This document shows, in pieces, positions 62,313 to 64,000 of a stretch of 64,000 bases of DNA. The notes below the pieces were generated by a model. It did no database searches, was not told the origin of the DNA, and saw only the letters and a list, made by a program, of their open reading frames with translations. Origin of the DNA: Lachnospira hominis (ex Liu et al. 2021) (GTDB lineage Bacteria > Bacillota > Clostridia > Lachnospirales > Lachnospiraceae); the NCBI RefSeq assembly GCF_014287955.1, contig NZ_JACOPD010000001.1:1-64000 (forward strand), written 5' to 3'. Both the position numbers and the translations under genes were made by a program. The first letter of the stretch is position 1. Every line of letters begins with the position of its first letter.

Positions 62313-63261
62313 GTTTGTACACCTTTATCATCATTTTTTTTGAACATGCAAACATAATAATTGCAATTTTTGCTTTTCTTCTTACATTTTTATCTAGTAA
62401 GACTTTATATGAATTTGTTTTAATAATATCTTCACTTTTTTTAATTTCATCATTAAATTGATTATTTCTAGGTGCATTTAAATATATTCTAAATGCTGCG
62501 GACATTTGATAAGCCAATGATGCTGCAATTAAATCATGATCTTTTTTTCTATCCATATATGCTACAATCTCATCACAAATATACAAAATATCACAATCAG
62601 CCTTTGAAAATTTTTTGGTTGTAATGCTGTTTTCTCTGTGCATATATCCATATAGTTTCGCATCACCATATACTATTCTGTCTGCACATTCAAAAATCTT
62701 ATAAATTGTTGCACTGTCTTCGAACAACATTCCTACAGGAAATTTTATATTATCAAAATATTCTTTTCTATATATTTTTGCACACGCAGAAACCAAAAAC
62801 GATTTTTGATATAACATTTCTTTTACAGCTTCATCAGCACTAAATACCTTGTGAAATTTCTCTTCCTCAAATACAATGTTTTCCTCCGGATAACAATGCA
62901 ATGGGTCACATATTGAAATATCAGAATTTGTTTCATAAATTAATTTCATCAAATATTCCACAATATATTCAGAAATTATGTCATCACTGTCAACAAACAT
63001 TACATATTTCCCCTCGGCAAATTTCACTCCATAATTTCTTGCATCAGACAATCCACCATTATCTTTATGTTTTGTAAGTATTCTTCTATCCCTTTGCCCC
63101 CACAAATCGCATAATTTTCCACTGTTATCTTTAGAACCGTCATCAACCAAAATTATCTGTAAATTGTCATATGTTTGATTAATTATACTTTTAACACATT
63201 TGTCTAAATATTTTTCAACATTATATACAGGAACTACTATGCTTATCAACTCTTTATTCAT
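62293..63261 (-). CDS. GT2-family glycosyltransferase
   Basis: This 322-residue enzyme has SIVVPVYNVEKYLDKCVKSII, VDDGSKDNSG and FVDSDD, the classic GT2 nucleotide and metal motifs. FEDSATIYKIF near residue 180 corresponds to the acidic base region. The first 100 residues are very like those of the next GT2 gene, but the C-terminal halves differ. The start follows AAAGGAG. Its last 20 bp overlap the next gene and its start overlaps the partial gene upstream. Confidence 0.9.
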   Translation of the reverse strand: MNKELISIVVPVYNVEKYLDKCVKSIINQTYDNLQIILVDDGSKDNSGKLCDLWGQRDRRILTKHKDNGGLSDARNYGVKFAEGKYVMFVDSDDIISEYIVEYLMKLIYETNSDISICDPLHCYPEENIVFEEEKFHKVFSADEAVKEMLYQKSFLVSACAKIYRKEYFDNIKFPVGMLFEDSATIYKIFECADRIVYGDAKLYGYMHRENSITTKKFSKADCDILYICDEIVAYMDRKKDHDLIAASLAYQMSAAFRIYLNAPRNNQFNDEIKKSEDIIKTNSYKVLLDKNVRRKAKIAIIMFACSKKMMIKVYKHVDRWK

Positions 63262-64000
63262 TAAATGTCTCCTTTAAAAAAACATGTTCATACAATGCAC
63301 AAATATGTTCCCACGTATACGCTTCCTTAACTCTTTTTTTTGCTTTATCTCCATATTTTTCTATTTCATTTTGAGTAAGTCTATCCGCTTTATCTATTAA
63401 GTCTGCCAGATATCCATCTTCTCTTTTCCAATACATAGCACAGTCTTTTGCAACCTCTCTGTTAAAGCCAACATCAACTAACAAATTTAAATCTGTACTA
63501 CTCAAAGCTTCGATTAAACTTGGATTTGTTCCTCCAACTGTATGTCCATGGAAATATGCATATGCGTTTTCTCTTATTTTCTTTAACAGTTCTTTATCAT
63601 AAACTGTTCCTACAAATTTTATTCTTTTATCAGATTTAAAATGTAATTTTCTTTCTAATTCATTTAAAAATTTATCATTCACATTTGTTATAATTGCAAA
63701 ATCACGTTTTGAATTTGATTTCATAAATTCTCGTATCATAATTTCAAATGAATTTTCAGGCACAAAACGACCAACGACAAGATAATATTCTTTTTTGGAT
63801 AATCCTTTTTCCGCATACCATTTTACAAGTCTTTCATCATTATCCGCAAGCTTACTCTTAGTCATATCTGCACCATATGCTATATAAGTTGTTTGAGGAT
63901 TCCTTCCTTTAATACATTTTCCATCATAGCTTTGATGAATATATTTTTCAATATTTATAGAATCACATATAACAATATCTGAATATTTTACCATCATTTT
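63254..64000 (-). CDS. Partial GT4/Cps2T-like glycosyltransferase, 5' end off the right edge
   Basis: At least 247 C-terminal residues are present. The reading frame stays open to the window end, so the start lies beyond 64000. YSDIVICDSINIEKYI, TTYIAYGAD, YLVVGRFVPENSFEIMIREFM and GHTVGGTNPSLIEALSS place it in the GT4 group near the Cps2T/DUF1972 rhamnosyltransferases, with GGTNPSLIEAL as the donor-binding motif. Which nucleotide sugar it uses is not certain. The stop overlaps the next GT2 gene by eight bases. It is the first visible gene of the polysaccharide operon, which continues to the right. Confidence 0.85.
   Translation of the reverse strand, partial: KMMVKYSDIVICDSINIEKYIHQSYDGKCIKGRNPQTTYIAYGADMTKSKLADNDERLVKWYAEKGLSKKEYYLVVGRFVPENSFEIMIREFMKSNSKRDFAIITNVNDKFLNELERKLHFKSDKRIKFVGTVYDKELLKKIRENAYAYFHGHTVGGTNPSLIEALSSTDLNLLVDVGFNREVAKDCAMYWKREDGYLADLIDKADRLTQNEIEKYGDKAKKRVKEAYTWEHICALYEHVFLKETFNE

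Overview
The window looks like chromosomal DNA of a low-G+C gut clostridium, most likely Lachnospiraceae. This is inferred from strong AGGAGG-type ribosome binding sites, Gram-positive promoter spacing, lipoprotein and sorting signals, DapL-type lysine synthesis, type III pantothenate kinase and a carboxyspermidine-type polyamine cluster. The pectin-related enzymes (GH105, KdgF-like cupin, GH43) would suit a relative of Lachnospira/[Eubacterium] eligens, but I could not test that. No tRNA, rRNA, CRISPR array or intact insertion sequence was seen. Most genes are on the minus strand.

Layout. 1-4.4 kb: a coiled-coil fragment that may be the tail of a decayed Rpn-type nuclease, an unknown coiled-coil protein, a wall-anchored surface protein and a membrane-embedded LuxR regulator. 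4.4-11.7 kb: EamA and NhaC transporters, a MATE exporter, and a binding lipoprotein paired with a hybrid histidine kinase. 12-19.4 kb: a polyamine operon (speA, speE, carboxyspermidine dehydrogenase, carboxyspermidine decarboxylase, aguA, aguB), preceded by a strongly promoted, structured RNA of about 350 nt that ends in a terminator. 19.4-29 kb: GH31, GH43 and GH105 enzymes interleaved with a DUF4352 protein, a membrane Ser/Thr kinase divergent from an XRE-like protein, dapL and a cupin. 29-37.3 kb: coaBC and coaX, a patatin, a YdcF protein, KdgF, an SseB-like protein and a protein with two copies of one domain. 37.4-45.7 kb: carAB, an ABC/propeller operon with a degenerate ATPase, and a PAP2 phosphatase.

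45.7-64 kb is a surface-polysaccharide island, visibly AT-richer than the rest from about 52.8 kb onward. From upstream to downstream it holds a partial GT4/Cps2T-like transferase, two GT2 enzymes, a Wzy-like polymerase, a hexapeptide acetyltransferase, a GT52/GT38-like transferase, a DUF1792 (GT-D) transferase, a Wzx flippase, a CMP-sugar synthetase and two membrane O-acyltransferases. A second promoter at 52.8 kb then drives a secreted transglutaminase/FN3 protein, a three-module aldolase fusion, and glmS.

The two most promising novelties are (i) the aldolase fusion (HpcH/HpaI + degenerate DRE-TIM + MptE-like domain) beside a CMP-sugar synthetase and sialyltransferase-like enzyme with no NeuB-type synthase in view, and (ii) the orphan structured RNA upstream of the polyamine operon, which can adopt two mutually exclusive pairings.
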